A stretch of DNA of 64,000 bases, taken from positions 40,442 to 104,441 of the forward strand of contig NZ_JAMFLX010000018.1 in the NCBI RefSeq assembly GCF_023502345.1, read 5' to 3'. The stretch's first letter is position 1; each line of letters opens with the position of its first letter. Below, in pieces: positions 19,188 to 27,571 of this stretch. The notes under the pieces were generated by a model. That model did not search any database. It saw only the letters and a program-made list of their open reading frames with translations, and was not told the origin of the DNA. The position numbers and the translations under genes were made by a program. Source of the stretch: Parendozoicomonas callyspongiae (GTDB taxonomy: Bacteria > Pseudomonadota > Gammaproteobacteria > Pseudomonadales > Endozoicomonadaceae).

Positions 19188-20246
19188 GTGGCTAATGCAC
19201 TCTTTTCTGGTATTGCCCGTTTTCTGGTTAAACTCAGTTCGCCTCATCCTGCGTGGCTGGCTATGGATCGCGATCTTCGCAAACTGATGACACTGTTTCA
19301 GAGTCTGCCTCCTCCTGAAAAGCAAGCTCCCCATAAACTTCGCAGGTCTTACAGGATGTCAACATCCCTGTGGGATGAACCCGCTGACCCCTCAGTCACC
19401 AGCCATGATGAAACCATTGAAGATAATCTGACCATTCGCTGGTACAGCTCCGCAGGAAGCAATGAACGGGGGCTGGTGTTTTTTCATGGTGGCGGAATGA
19501 TGCTGGGTGATTTGCAGAGCCATGACCAGTTCTGCAGAAGACTGGCAGCCCGAAGAAGTATGGCGGTGGTTGCTGTTAATTACCGGCTGGCTCCTGAAAA
19601 CCCATTTCCAGCAGGCGTTGAGGATGCGATTCGGGCCTGGAATCATATTGTTGAGATCTGGAAAAGCCGCAACAAGGATATGCGACAGCTGGGCATTGGT
19701 GGTGACAGTGCCGGTGGTTATCTGGCCACCCTGGTCTGCCAGCAGGCGATTAAGTCAGGCCTGTCAGTCAAACCTGTTGCTATGCCGGCCTGGCAATGGC
19801 TGCTTTACCCGGTTACAGACTTGACGGATAACATCAGTGAATCCTGGCGTGTCTACAGCCATGATCTGCCTCTGACCAATAGAATGATGCACCGGTTTAT
19901 CGAGAGCTACGCTGAGCGTGAGCAGCTCGCATTACCTGAGGTTTCACCGGCTCTGGCCGATTCAGAGGTTCTGGCACAAATGCCTGCAACAGCTGTTATA
20001 ACCGCTGAATTTGATCCGTTAAAGGATCAGGGGATTCGTTATGCAAGGTTGTTGAAGTCAGCCGGGGTTTCTGTGGTGCAACGCCATGAAGCCAAACTTC
20101 CCCATGCCTTTATTCATTTTTCACGGATATCATCGGGTGCAAAACTGGGTATTGAAAAAGCAATCAGTATTATTGATCAGATCTGCCTGCAGGCTCGAAG
20201 AACACTGCCTGGGCAGATAGAGAAGGTTGAAGAAGAAACGACTTAG
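19188..20246 (+). CDS. HSL-family alpha/beta hydrolase (esterase)
   Basis: Hormone-sensitive-lipase type serine hydrolase that probably cleaves short-chain esters. The GTG at 19188 has GGGGG 6 nt upstream and gives 352 residues; an ATG at 19149 is in frame but has no ribosome site. The oxyanion motif HGGG at 100-103 (VFFHGGGMMLGD), YRLAPENPFPAGVEDA, the nucleophile elbow GGDSAGG (S174), the acid in TAEFDPLKDQG and the catalytic His in LPHAFIHF are all visible. The first 60 residues form the usual cap region. No signal peptide is clear. It ends 20 bp before the convergent subtilase-like gene, with a hairpin between. Confidence 0.92.
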   Translation: MANALFSGIARFLVKLSSPHPAWLAMDRDLRKLMTLFQSLPPPEKQAPHKLRRSYRMSTSLWDEPADPSVTSHDETIEDNLTIRWYSSAGSNERGLVFFHGGGMMLGDLQSHDQFCRRLAARRSMAVVAVNYRLAPENPFPAGVEDAIRAWNHIVEIWKSRNKDMRQLGIGGDSAGGYLATLVCQQAIKSGLSVKPVAMPAWQWLLYPVTDLTDNISESWRVYSHDLPLTNRMMHRFIESYAEREQLALPEVSPALADSEVLAQMPATAVITAEFDPLKDQGIRYARLLKSAGVSVVQRHEAKLPHAFIHFSRISSGAKLGIEKAISIIDQICLQARRTLPGQIEKVEEETT

Positions 20247-20267
20247 GGCAGCTTTGTCAAAGCTGTC
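20247..20267. terminator. Hairpin between convergent genes
   Basis: GGCAGCTTT (20247-20255) pairs with AAAGCTGTC (20259-20267) with one G-U type mismatch and a 3-base loop, immediately between the esterase stop and the stop codon of the convergent gene. It lacks a T run, so termination by this hairpin is a guess from position. Confidence 0.4.
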
Positions 20268-21163
20268 TAGCAGGATGTTTTCAGGTTTTTCATCAGTTCC
20301 AGCTTGAGAGCAGTAGGCGCTGCAAATGAAGAACCTTTTAACACTTTCCAGAAGGTTTTGGGGTAGTCGGTTGTTTTTCTAAAACCGCTTAGCTGGTTGA
20401 GTGGGATATCAATGCAACGATCACTGTTCAGGTCGTATCCCAGTGGTTTTCCATAAGCATCGTCAATCCGCACCAGCTGGTAGGCAGCCTGGGCATAGGT
20501 ATCAACAAAGGCGTTGTTGGCGATATAGCTGTCGAGTTCTGACTCCACGGCACCAACAGTGACAACACCCTCTGCGAAGGAGAAGGTGTTTACCATATTT
20601 CGTCCACCGTTACCGGCAATGGTGTAAATCATTACGTTTTTACTGGTTAGCTTTTCCAGTTCCGTAATGATCAGGTAGGTGTCCCGCCATACTTCTGAAG
20701 ATTTCCCCATCTCTTTGACTTTGTTCTTGTAAGCCTCAGCCTGAGTGGTCTCCAGTAATGAATCAAAGTTACTGATTAGGGTTGATGACTCCCAGGAGAG
20801 AACCAGTGCATCGATGGGCTGACTGGCAAAGCGGGCATTAATTTTCCTCAGGTTGTTAAGAATCTCTGAAATCGGAGAACGGTTATCCTGAATCGGGTAA
20901 GTAATAAAAGTGAATTGGTTATTGCTGGCCAGTAAGCGAACCAGGTCACCGTGATAGAGAGGTTCTTTCTGATCATCGTCATCAACATCAACCAGACCAT
21001 AAAGGGCAAGATGCTGATCTCGCTGCTCTGCGGAAGAGAACCCCTCAACAGGAGGAAAAAAACGGTCAAGAATGGCAACCCGGTAATAGGGTTTTTGAGT
21101 ATCAGCCAGCGAAAACTGTGAAAATAAGGCAAAGAAAAGGAAAGCTCTGGAAAACCAGTGCAT
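20267..21163 (-). CDS. Compact subtilisin-like (S8) serine protease, exported
   Basis: A 298-residue protein with a signal peptide (FLFFALFSQFSLA, cleavage near residue 20) and a degenerate but complete subtilase pattern. Candidates are D33 in RVAILDRFF, H71 in LYHGDLVRLL, the oxyanion Asn N185 in TIAGNGGRN, and S279 in KGSSFAAPTA, which corresponds to the family GTSMAAP block. Between D33 and H71 lies an acidic VDVDDDD stretch that may bind Ca2+. The order and spacing of D, H, N and S fit S8 enzymes, though the catalytic domain is shorter than usual and has no propeptide. Periplasmic or secreted. The assignment rests on motifs; an inactive homologue is possible. Confidence 0.72.
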   Translation of the reverse strand: MHWFSRAFLFFALFSQFSLADTQKPYYRVAILDRFFPPVEGFSSAEQRDQHLALYGLVDVDDDDQKEPLYHGDLVRLLASNNQFTFITYPIQDNRSPISEILNNLRKINARFASQPIDALVLSWESSTLISNFDSLLETTQAEAYKNKVKEMGKSSEVWRDTYLIITELEKLTSKNVMIYTIAGNGGRNMVNTFSFAEGVVTVGAVESELDSYIANNAFVDTYAQAAYQLVRIDDAYGKPLGYDLNSDRCIDIPLNQLSGFRKTTDYPKTFWKVLKGSSFAAPTALKLELMKNLKTSC

Positions 21164-21227
21164 ACAAGCCCCCAGAGGAGAAGTTACGCGTTGGGTATTC
21201 CATGGCTATCGGCCTGGGTAACTTTTT

Positions 21228-21297
21228 TTTTACCATGGAAATACCTGTTTCATCCCCGGAGGTGACGAAACAGGTATTTCTCGCTCATGGCTGCTTG
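21228..21297. repeat. Hairpin repeat family, copy R1
   Basis: Begins TTTTACCATGGAAAT and ends ATTTCTCGCTCATGGCTGC. The inner arms GAAATACCTGTTTC (21238-21251) and GAAACAGGTATTTC (21267-21280) are a perfect 14-bp inverted repeat, with a further CCATG/CATGG pairing outside. The same outer sequences recur at 38598-38666 and 39166-39232. It lies between the subtilase-like and DUF547 genes. Confidence 0.8.
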
Positions 21298-21323
21298 AGG
21301 GGGTATGCGTAAGGTTTTAAGGG

Positions 21324-22166
21324 TTATGGCTTTTGGTTTAAATTCCAGTCGTACCTGTAAGAAATGTCTCCGTTAAAGCCTTTCAGTTTCTTTGCCTGTT
21401 CTGGAGTTGAGAAACTGGCCAGATGATTCAGCAACTGCTGGCGGTTGCCAAAATCTACGCCATACCAGTTATAAATACTGGAGAGTTTCAGTTCATTGCC
21501 CGCAAACTCCACACCTTTGTTCTGGGCAATATAGCGTTTCGCTGCTGCATTGAGCATGTCTTCAACGTTTGCACCATTCCAGGCTTGGGGAAACAGGTCG
21601 GGGCAGCCGATACTGGCACAGTTCACTGCGTAATGAATACGGCTGTCTTTCCAGATAGGTCGCAGAATACGGTGCTCAATATCATTCAGGGTCAGCTTCT
21701 GACCTGCAACTGAGGCAATTTCATTGTCCCATGGCCCAAGGCCAAACCAGCTGCCGATACTTTTAATGGTATCCACTGGATAATTTTCCAGCACCAGATT
21801 TACGGTGAGGGCATTATAAAGATTGACCCAATAGGCGAACTGCTCGTTCTTGCTATAGTTTCGTGGATCAATGCTTTGGAGCGTGTTCAGGTAACTTTTC
21901 AGTTGCTGCTTGTCTGCGCTTGAGACACTCCGGTAATCCAGAACAAACATATTGAGATTATGATTTTCTGAAACATACTGCTCCAGAAAAGAGTTCCAGG
22001 CTGAATGATTAATTTTATTCTGGCTGGCAGGGTTACTTTTATCCCAGAAGGCCCAGTATTCAGCTTTGGGAGCAGCCTGTAAGCTGAAAGAGCACAATAT
22101 CAACACAAACGCAGATAAAAATGAATATATTTTGGGGATGGCTGGATGTCTGTTTTTCTTGTTCAT
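21324..22166 (-). CDS. DUF547 domain exported protein
   Basis: A 280-residue protein with an N-terminal hydrophobic segment (FLSAFVLILCSFSLQA, signal peptide) and a DUF547 domain covering about residues 70-260. Family blocks seen are EQFAYWVNLYNALTVNLVL (about 115-133), RIHYAVNCASIGCPDL and the SSIYNWYGVDFG segment. DUF547 domains contain conserved Cys and His residues and resemble thiol-dependent hydrolase or transglutaminase-like folds, but no activity is firmly known. Probably periplasmic. The ATG at 22166 is adopted; upstream there are about 290 bp before the divergent ThrE-type gene, holding a small hairpin (CCCTC/GAGGG near 22396-22408) and nothing else clear. Confidence 0.88.
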   Translation of the reverse strand: MNKKNRHPAIPKIYSFLSAFVLILCSFSLQAAPKAEYWAFWDKSNPASQNKINHSAWNSFLEQYVSENHNLNMFVLDYRSVSSADKQQLKSYLNTLQSIDPRNYSKNEQFAYWVNLYNALTVNLVLENYPVDTIKSIGSWFGLGPWDNEIASVAGQKLTLNDIEHRILRPIWKDSRIHYAVNCASIGCPDLFPQAWNGANVEDMLNAAAKRYIAQNKGVEFAGNELKLSSIYNWYGVDFGNRQQLLNHLASFSTPEQAKKLKGFNGDISYRYDWNLNQKP

Positions 22167-22453
22167 ATCTGTGATTGACCGGCTGTTTGATTGTCATCTT
22201 CTTTCTTTTCATACTCTTTCGCCAGCTGTTTGGATTCACTTTTGTGTGATCCTGATAAACTCTGGTTGATAGAGCATATTCCGGCAGGATTTTTCTCAAA
22301 ATCAGGCCTTTAACTCATATTACATTATTCCTGTACTATCGCCGCGCTTTTCGTATTTAGCGAAATATCTTTACCTCGTGTCGGGTGATATGTTCCCTCA
22401 CGAGGGCTTTTATTCCTTTTATTGACCAGCTTTTCTTTTTCCGGATTGTGTCG

Positions 22454-23722
22454 ATGAGACGTGCTGAACAGACCAGGCGCGAAAACCCCGTTCACGTAAA
22501 AAAACGTGTGGACTATCGCCGGAGACGTGATTTTATTATTGAGTTGGGCAAGGCCCTGCACAAGTTTGGGACTCCGGCTTTTCGACTGGAAGCCCATCTC
22601 TACAATGTCACCCGCTCTCTGGGGCTGGATGGCTATTTTATGGCGACACCTACGCTGATCACAATTGTGCTGTGGGAGCCGGATCGTCGTAACAAACGTA
22701 ATTACCATATTCGTGTAAAGCCGGGTGATCTCGACCTGGGTTCTTTGGCCGTGGCTGACCAGCTGGTGGATGATGTTATCTCCGGCGAGTGCAGCATGAC
22801 CGAAGCGCTGCAAAAAATTGAAGAGATTTATATACGCTCCTCATCCTACAGCACCTTGACCACGATGCTGTCGTTTGGAGTGACCAGTGGTGCCTTTGCC
22901 ATGCTGGTGGGTGTCAGTATGGCGGATGTTATTATCTCCTCGGTCATAGGTCTGGTTGTTTTCGGAATCCTGCACCTGGTGGAAAGAACGGACAACTATG
23001 GCGAGGCTCTGGAGCCACTGGCTGCAGCGGTAGCCGCACTGATCGCCAGTGCCTTTTCGCATTTTGTTTCGGGAGTCAATGTTCCTCTGGTGGTCTTGTC
23101 TGGCATTATTGTTTTTATTCCCGGTCTTTCTATCACTATGGCCTTGAAAGATCTGGCTGCCAGGCAGTTGATGTCTGGAACGGCCAGGTTGATGGATAGC
23201 CTGATGTGCCTGTGCAAACTCTATTTTGGCTCAGTTCTGGGTAGCTCTTTGGTGGGTTTGTTATGGGCTGCACGGCCGATAGCAGATACAGCCGTTATTC
23301 CAGGCTGGTCACCGTTGATCGCTGTGCCACTGCTTTCCCTCTCTTTGGTAGCTGTATTCAAGAATCGGCTGCGAGATATTCCGTGGGCTGTTCTTGCAGC
23401 TATCGTGGCCTATGCAGGAAGTTTGTTTGGAGCGGCCTATCTTGGTGATTCTATCGGGCCGTTTGTTGGGGCTCTGGCAGTGGGGGTTTACAGCAATATC
23501 TTCTCAAGAGTGACCAACTCTCCATCTATGCTTGTGTTGCTTCATGGTACGGTTCTGCTGGTGCCGGGGAGCAAGGCCTATATAGGCCTGAACCAGATTG
23601 CCGATAGTGGTGCCTTTACCAACCTGCCGGAGGTGGGTGGCCAGGCATTTATGATCTTTATGTCCATTCTGGCAGGACTAACTTTCTCTAATGTTATCGT
23701 GCCTTCACGGAAAACATTGTAA
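22454..23722 (+). CDS. ThrE-type threonine/serine exporter
   Basis: Inner-membrane protein of the ThrE family, which exports threonine and serine in proton-coupled fashion. The 422-residue product has the N-terminal soluble ThrE domain (DFIIELGKALHKFGTPAFRL, then a TPTLITIVL strand) and about ten hydrophobic segments, with the family block IIVFIPGLSITMALKDLA and the C-terminal LLHGTVLLVPGSKAYIGL. Both halves (DUF1212-like and DUF3815-like) are fused in one chain. I start at the ATG at 22454, since the open frame upstream to a GTG at 22385 adds a non-family peptide. No clear ribosome site is seen at either. It is divergent from the DUF547 gene. Confidence 0.88.
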   Translation: MRRAEQTRRENPVHVKKRVDYRRRRDFIIELGKALHKFGTPAFRLEAHLYNVTRSLGLDGYFMATPTLITIVLWEPDRRNKRNYHIRVKPGDLDLGSLAVADQLVDDVISGECSMTEALQKIEEIYIRSSSYSTLTTMLSFGVTSGAFAMLVGVSMADVIISSVIGLVVFGILHLVERTDNYGEALEPLAAAVAALIASAFSHFVSGVNVPLVVLSGIIVFIPGLSITMALKDLAARQLMSGTARLMDSLMCLCKLYFGSVLGSSLVGLLWAARPIADTAVIPGWSPLIAVPLLSLSLVAVFKNRLRDIPWAVLAAIVAYAGSLFGAAYLGDSIGPFVGALAVGVYSNIFSRVTNSPSMLVLLHGTVLLVPGSKAYIGLNQIADSGAFTNLPEVGGQAFMIFMSILAGLTFSNVIVPSRKTL

Positions 23723-23743
23723 ATGTGGTACAAGATACTGCAT

Positions 23744-24301
23744 TTACTCGACAAACAGGCCCTGGGCTGTGACATTAACGCCATCTACAAATAATTGGTC
23801 TCCAGCTCGCATCTCTGCCTGGCGGCATTCTTTGGGCAGGAAATCCTGGGGAATCTCTCCAGAAAAATGGGTTGCGCAGTACCAGGTCAGGCTGACACCG
23901 TTTAGAATCGGAAAATAGACCAGCCGGGCATTTGCGGGAAAATCATCAGGCATGACATCCAGGTCGAAGATAGCGGTAAAGCGAAAAGGTACAGAAGTGC
24001 TTGTTTTTGGAGAGCAATGAAGACTTGTTAAGTATTTGGTTTCTACGCTTAGGCTGCCGCTCTCTGAACCACCTGGGATAGTGCTACAGTAGCGGTTAAT
24101 CTTTCCATCCGTGGCATAGAATTCGAATAAATTAATGGAGTGTTCTTTGAATAAAGGAATGATCTCATCAGCAACAATAGTCCGACTCGTTTGAAGAATT
24201 ATGAGTTTTACAGCGAAAAATGACAAAACGCCTACAATAGCTACACCTATCAACAACTCAATAGTTGAAAATCCTTTTTTATTATTGGTGCATTTATTCA
24301 T
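23744..24301 (-). CDS. Type IV pilin-like protein (lone prepilin)
   Basis: A 185-residue protein with a classic class III prepilin signal: a 10-residue leader ending KKG, then FSTIELLIGVAIVGVLSFFA, with Glu at mature position 5. It is expected to be cleaved and N-methylated by a prepilin peptidase and to assemble in a type IV pilus or type II secretion pseudopilus. The globular part contains five Cys residues (near 70, 95, 142, 158 and at the leader). AGG 6 nt before the ATG supports the start. No pilus assembly genes are adjacent, so it is an orphan here; a minor pilin or pseudopilin is most likely. Confidence 0.82.
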   Translation of the reverse strand: MNKCTNNKKGFSTIELLIGVAIVGVLSFFAVKLIILQTSRTIVADEIIPLFKEHSINLFEFYATDGKINRYCSTIPGGSESGSLSVETKYLTSLHCSPKTSTSVPFRFTAIFDLDVMPDDFPANARLVYFPILNGVSLTWYCATHFSGEIPQDFLPKECRQAEMRAGDQLFVDGVNVTAQGLFVE

Positions 24302-24379
24302 AGTGTGCCTGTTCCAGTATTTAACAACTTAGCCAGTGTGTTCTTTTTTTAAAGAGTAGCCATAATTTTTGCTGAAATT

Positions 24380-24416
24380 AAAAACCCGAACACAGAAAGT
24401 ATGTGTTCGGGTTTTT
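24380..24416. terminator. Strong bidirectional terminator
   Basis: A perfect 15-bp inverted repeat (24380-24394 and 24402-24416, AAAACCCGAACACA with its complement) with a 7-base loop. T runs follow on both strands (GGGTTTTT). It lies 33 bp past the stop of the minus-strand PLP enzyme gene and upstream of the pilin-like gene, so it mainly terminates the PLP operon. Confidence 0.9.
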
Positions 24417-24448
24417 GGGCTAAACGGAAAATTCAGGGCTGACAGATG

Positions 24449-25921
24449 TTAGCGCTTCAGGCCAACCATATCGTTAAACTGCTCGATCAGATCGTCCATC
24501 TGGTCAGCCATGGCGAAGGTATCCTGCCAGTAGGCTTCTTTATCAGTCCACTGGGCGTTCAGTTCCTTCACATCACGGCCCTGCTGCTCGATCCAGGTGT
24601 AGTACTTCAGGTTGTGAACCGCCTTGCGATCCCAGTAACCCATTTCCTTCACATGCAGCATATCCAGGTTGGCTAGCAGTTCAGCGTCGCGGTGTGCCTG
24701 GAACTCAGTGTACTCACCACGTTCGGCAGTCATTTCTGTCAGGCGGGAGCCGTACATTTCCAGGGAGTCGGTGGCGATGGTGACCAGAACATCATTCTCA
24801 GTCAGTTCCTGATGCTTGGCGTACTTGATAGAAGCGATCACGTTGGCAATACCGGAGATACCCAGCAGGTCCAGCTTCTCGATCAGCTCAGGATCGATAC
24901 CCTGCTGCTTCAACAGTTCGCGGCCCTTAGGCTCGTTGAACAGACGGAGCAAACGTACAGGTTGCTCATCATCCACGGCAACACCGGAATCCATGTTGCG
25001 GCAGTCATGTACCCATGGGATATGCTTGTCGCCGATACCTTCGATACGGTGGTCACCAAAGCCGTTCATCAGAATGGTTGGGCACTGCAGAGCTTCAGAA
25101 ACAATCAGCTTGGATTTAGGGAACTTGTCCTTCAGGTAGTAGCCACCACCCAGGGTACCGCCGGAACCAGAGCTGGAAACATAACCGGCCAGCTGCATGC
25201 CCTTGGCCAGCAGAGGCTGGATAGCGGCTTCAGCAGTAGGGCCAGTGACGTTGTAGTGCCAGGTTGGGTTACCCAGTTCGTCGAACTGGTTGAAAATCAT
25301 CAGATCCTGACCGGAGTTACGCAGTTCCCAGCACTTGTCGAAGATTTCCTTAACGTTGGATTCGCAGCCTGGAGTTGCGATGGTTTCATCGGCAACCTTT
25401 TCCAGCCACTCGAAACGCTCACGGGACATATCTTCTGGCAGGATAGCGATAGAGTGGCAGGCCATCAGGTTGGAAATGTAAGCACCACCACGGCAGTAGT
25501 TACCGGTGGAAGGCCATACCGCCTTGGTATTTTCCGGGTTGAACTGACCAGTCACCAGGCGTGGAGCCAAACAGGCAAAACTTGCACCTACTTTGTGGGC
25601 ACCGGTTGGGAAGAACTTGCCACACAGAGCCACGATGGTGGCTTTACAGCCGGTCAGCTCGGGCGGGAGAACAATGTGGTTTACATCACCGTACAGGCCA
25701 CCCATCCGTTTCTGTTCGTTGCGCCAGGTGATTCGGTACAGGTTCAGTGGGTTCAGCTCGTCGCGATCAACATCTTTCAGCCCTGCCTTGATGCTGTCAG
25801 GAACATACTGCTCCGGATCACGCATCATTTTGAAGGTTGGCAGAGTGATACCACGTTCACGGCAGTGTTTCGCGGTTGCTTCCAGCTGTTCTTGCTGAAT
25901 TGTCAGGTCGATGTAGGACAT
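24449..25921 (-). CDS. PLP-dependent fold-type II enzyme (TrpB/cysteine-synthase-like)
   Basis: A 490-residue enzyme of the tryptophan synthase beta superfamily. The PLP lysine candidate is K110 in FFPTGAHKVGASFACL. The phosphate-binding glycine loop appears as SSSGSGGTLGGGYYLKD, and WPSTGNYCRGGAYIS resembles the substrate-binding asparagine loop. It is longer than O-acetylserine sulfhydrylase (about 320) and differs from true TrpB. GGGAGGGG 5 nt before the ATG is a very strong ribosome site, implying high expression. It follows the threonine-synthase-like gene (26088-27296) by about 165 bp that includes a hairpin. The pair may act in one amino-acid pathway; the exact reaction is not recognisable. 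No tryptophan genes are near. Confidence 0.8.
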   Translation of the reverse strand: MSYIDLTIQQEQLEATAKHCRERGITLPTFKMMRDPEQYVPDSIKAGLKDVDRDELNPLNLYRITWRNEQKRMGGLYGDVNHIVLPPELTGCKATIVALCGKFFPTGAHKVGASFACLAPRLVTGQFNPENTKAVWPSTGNYCRGGAYISNLMACHSIAILPEDMSRERFEWLEKVADETIATPGCESNVKEIFDKCWELRNSGQDLMIFNQFDELGNPTWHYNVTGPTAEAAIQPLLAKGMQLAGYVSSSGSGGTLGGGYYLKDKFPKSKLIVSEALQCPTILMNGFGDHRIEGIGDKHIPWVHDCRNMDSGVAVDDEQPVRLLRLFNEPKGRELLKQQGIDPELIEKLDLLGISGIANVIASIKYAKHQELTENDVLVTIATDSLEMYGSRLTEMTAERGEYTEFQAHRDAELLANLDMLHVKEMGYWDRKAVHNLKYYTWIEQQGRDVKELNAQWTDKEAYWQDTFAMADQMDDLIEQFNDMVGLKR

Positions 25922-25958
25922 TGTTTCCCCTCCCAGGGCAAAGCTATTCGATTTATTA

Positions 25959-26006
25959 CGTTCTCAATCGTCGAGGGTTGAGAACGCCTTTCGCTCATGG
26001 CTGTTA
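25959..26006. repeat. Hairpin with half of the repeat-family tail
   Basis: CGTTCTCAA (25959-25967) and TTGAGAACG (25978-25986) form a perfect 9-bp stem, followed by TTTCGCTCATGGCTGTTA, which shares CGCTCATGGCTG with copies R1 and R2. The usual left flank (ACCATGGAAAT) is absent. It sits between the two PLP-enzyme genes. Confidence 0.5.
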
Positions 26007-26087
26007 TCGAGGCAGGGCTGTCGGTGGCGGACTTACACCTGCCTGGTTTTTGTAATACAGGAAGAGCTTCTGAGGCTGAGTTTAAGC

Positions 26088-27296
26088 TCAGGCAAGCTCG
26101 TCCAGCGAGGCTATTGGCGCTGGCAGATCCGGACAGCCTGTTGCGGCTGTTTTTGGATCTTTCAGGCCATGACCGGTGGTGAGCACAACAATCTGTTCAT
26201 CACGGCCAATTTCATTCCGGGCAGCCAGCAGACCGGCAAAAGCAGTGGCGCCAGCGGGTTCGGAGAACAGACCAGCTTTTTCAGACATCTTCTTCTGAGC
26301 TTTCAGAATATCTTCGTCAGCAACCGTGATGCAGCGACCCCCAAACTCTTTCAGCTGACGCAGGGCGTGATAGCCACTGGCTGGCATATCAACTGAGATG
26401 GAATCAGCAATGGTGGTAGCAGGCTTGGCTTCAAATTTTCCTTCCGGATGGTTGAAGGCGCGGGTCAGGGTGTCACTGTTTTCGGACTGAACGGCCCAGA
26501 TGGTGGGCACCTTGTCGATAAGACCGAACTGGTACAAATCTTTGAAACCTTTATAGACACCACTCAGGATGCAGCCATCGCCACAGGAGACAAAGACATG
26601 ATCTGGGGCTTTGCCCATTTGCCTGGTCACTTCCAGAGAAACTGTCTTCTTACCTTCGATAGTCATGGGGTTGTAGGCGGTGTTGCGGTTCATGCCGCCA
26701 AAACGCTTGCAGTACTCCATGGCAAGGGCGAAAGCCTTGTCATAGTTGCCATCAACCAGAATCAGGTTGGCACCATACTGCTGGCCCTGAATCAGCTTGG
26801 CCACAGGAGCGGAAGCAGGCAGGAACAGGGTGATCTTTTGGCCTGCAGCGGCACCGATGCCAGCCATGGACGAACCGGCATTGCCAGTGGAAGCCAGCAC
26901 AATATTTTCTACACCATGCTGCTTGGCAAACGCGGAAACCAGCCAGGAAGCACGATCCTTAAAGGAGGCTGTTGGGTTGGCACCGTCGTCTTTAATAAAC
27001 AGGTTGGGAAGGTCAAGCTCTTCACGCAGGTTGCGAGGCTCCCAGAGAGGAGTGTTACCGACCGGCATTGGTGCAAAGAACTCTTCCGGCATCGGCAACA
27101 TATCGAACAGCCATGAGCGTGTGGTAGATAGCCACCAGTGTTCTTTATCGATAGATGGATTCTCGTAGGAAACTTCGAGAACCCCTCTGAGAGGCTCTTC
27201 GCTGGTCTGCTGGCTGGCGCAATTGGGGCAGACCATAAGGTCGGGAGTGATAGGGTAGTGAGTTGCGCACTCACTGCAGATATAGCTGACAGTCAC
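26088..27296 (-). CDS. Threonine-synthase-like PLP enzyme
   Basis: A 402-residue fold-type II PLP enzyme. I start at the GTG at 27296 because AGGAGG stands 9 nt upstream; the frame is open 52 codons further but that part is not family-like. A four-Cys zinc ribbon opens the protein (C7, C10, C23, C26). The PLP lysine is K113 in TASFKDRAS, after the LFIKDDGANP strand, and VLASTGNAGSSMAGIGAAAG is the threonine-synthase type phosphate loop. FVSCGDGCILSGVYKGF and the SEPAGATAFAGLLA end also fit. It would convert O-phosphohomoserine to threonine or perform a related beta/gamma-replacement. No hom or thrB is adjacent. It is upstream of the second PLP enzyme and likely cotranscribed. Confidence 0.82.
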   Translation of the reverse strand: MTVSYICSECATHYPITPDLMVCPNCASQQTSEEPLRGVLEVSYENPSIDKEHWWLSTTRSWLFDMLPMPEEFFAPMPVGNTPLWEPRNLREELDLPNLFIKDDGANPTASFKDRASWLVSAFAKQHGVENIVLASTGNAGSSMAGIGAAAGQKITLFLPASAPVAKLIQGQQYGANLILVDGNYDKAFALAMEYCKRFGGMNRNTAYNPMTIEGKKTVSLEVTRQMGKAPDHVFVSCGDGCILSGVYKGFKDLYQFGLIDKVPTIWAVQSENSDTLTRAFNHPEGKFEAKPATTIADSISVDMPASGYHALRQLKEFGGRCITVADEDILKAQKKMSEKAGLFSEPAGATAFAGLLAARNEIGRDEQIVVLTTGHGLKDPKTAATGCPDLPAPIASLDELA

Positions 27297-27571
27297 AGAG
27301 TGTAACCTCCTCATCAGGTTCTGCAGTTTTTGGCACACACGGGCTTCTACAGAACCCAAGAATTCATGTTTTTTTTCTTTGGATGTGATCAGTCTATTTC
27401 CTGCTCCACGGGTTTTATTGACATGTGTCGTGTCTGCTTGGAATTCAGGCATGCGCGAGAGGAAATAATGCGTTCAATGCCATGTTTTGGTGGAAAGGCA
27501 GGTTAATCGTGCAAATGGCTACAGAAAGAAAGCACAATGTATAGCAAACATGGTGCTTTCCACCCGAAGAT

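Noticed and set aside
24692..25981. A 429-codon plus-strand frame antisense to the TrpB-like gene
   Set aside because: It mirrors a gene with a strong family match and clear ribosome site. Its translation has no domain and the pattern of a codon-bias shadow.
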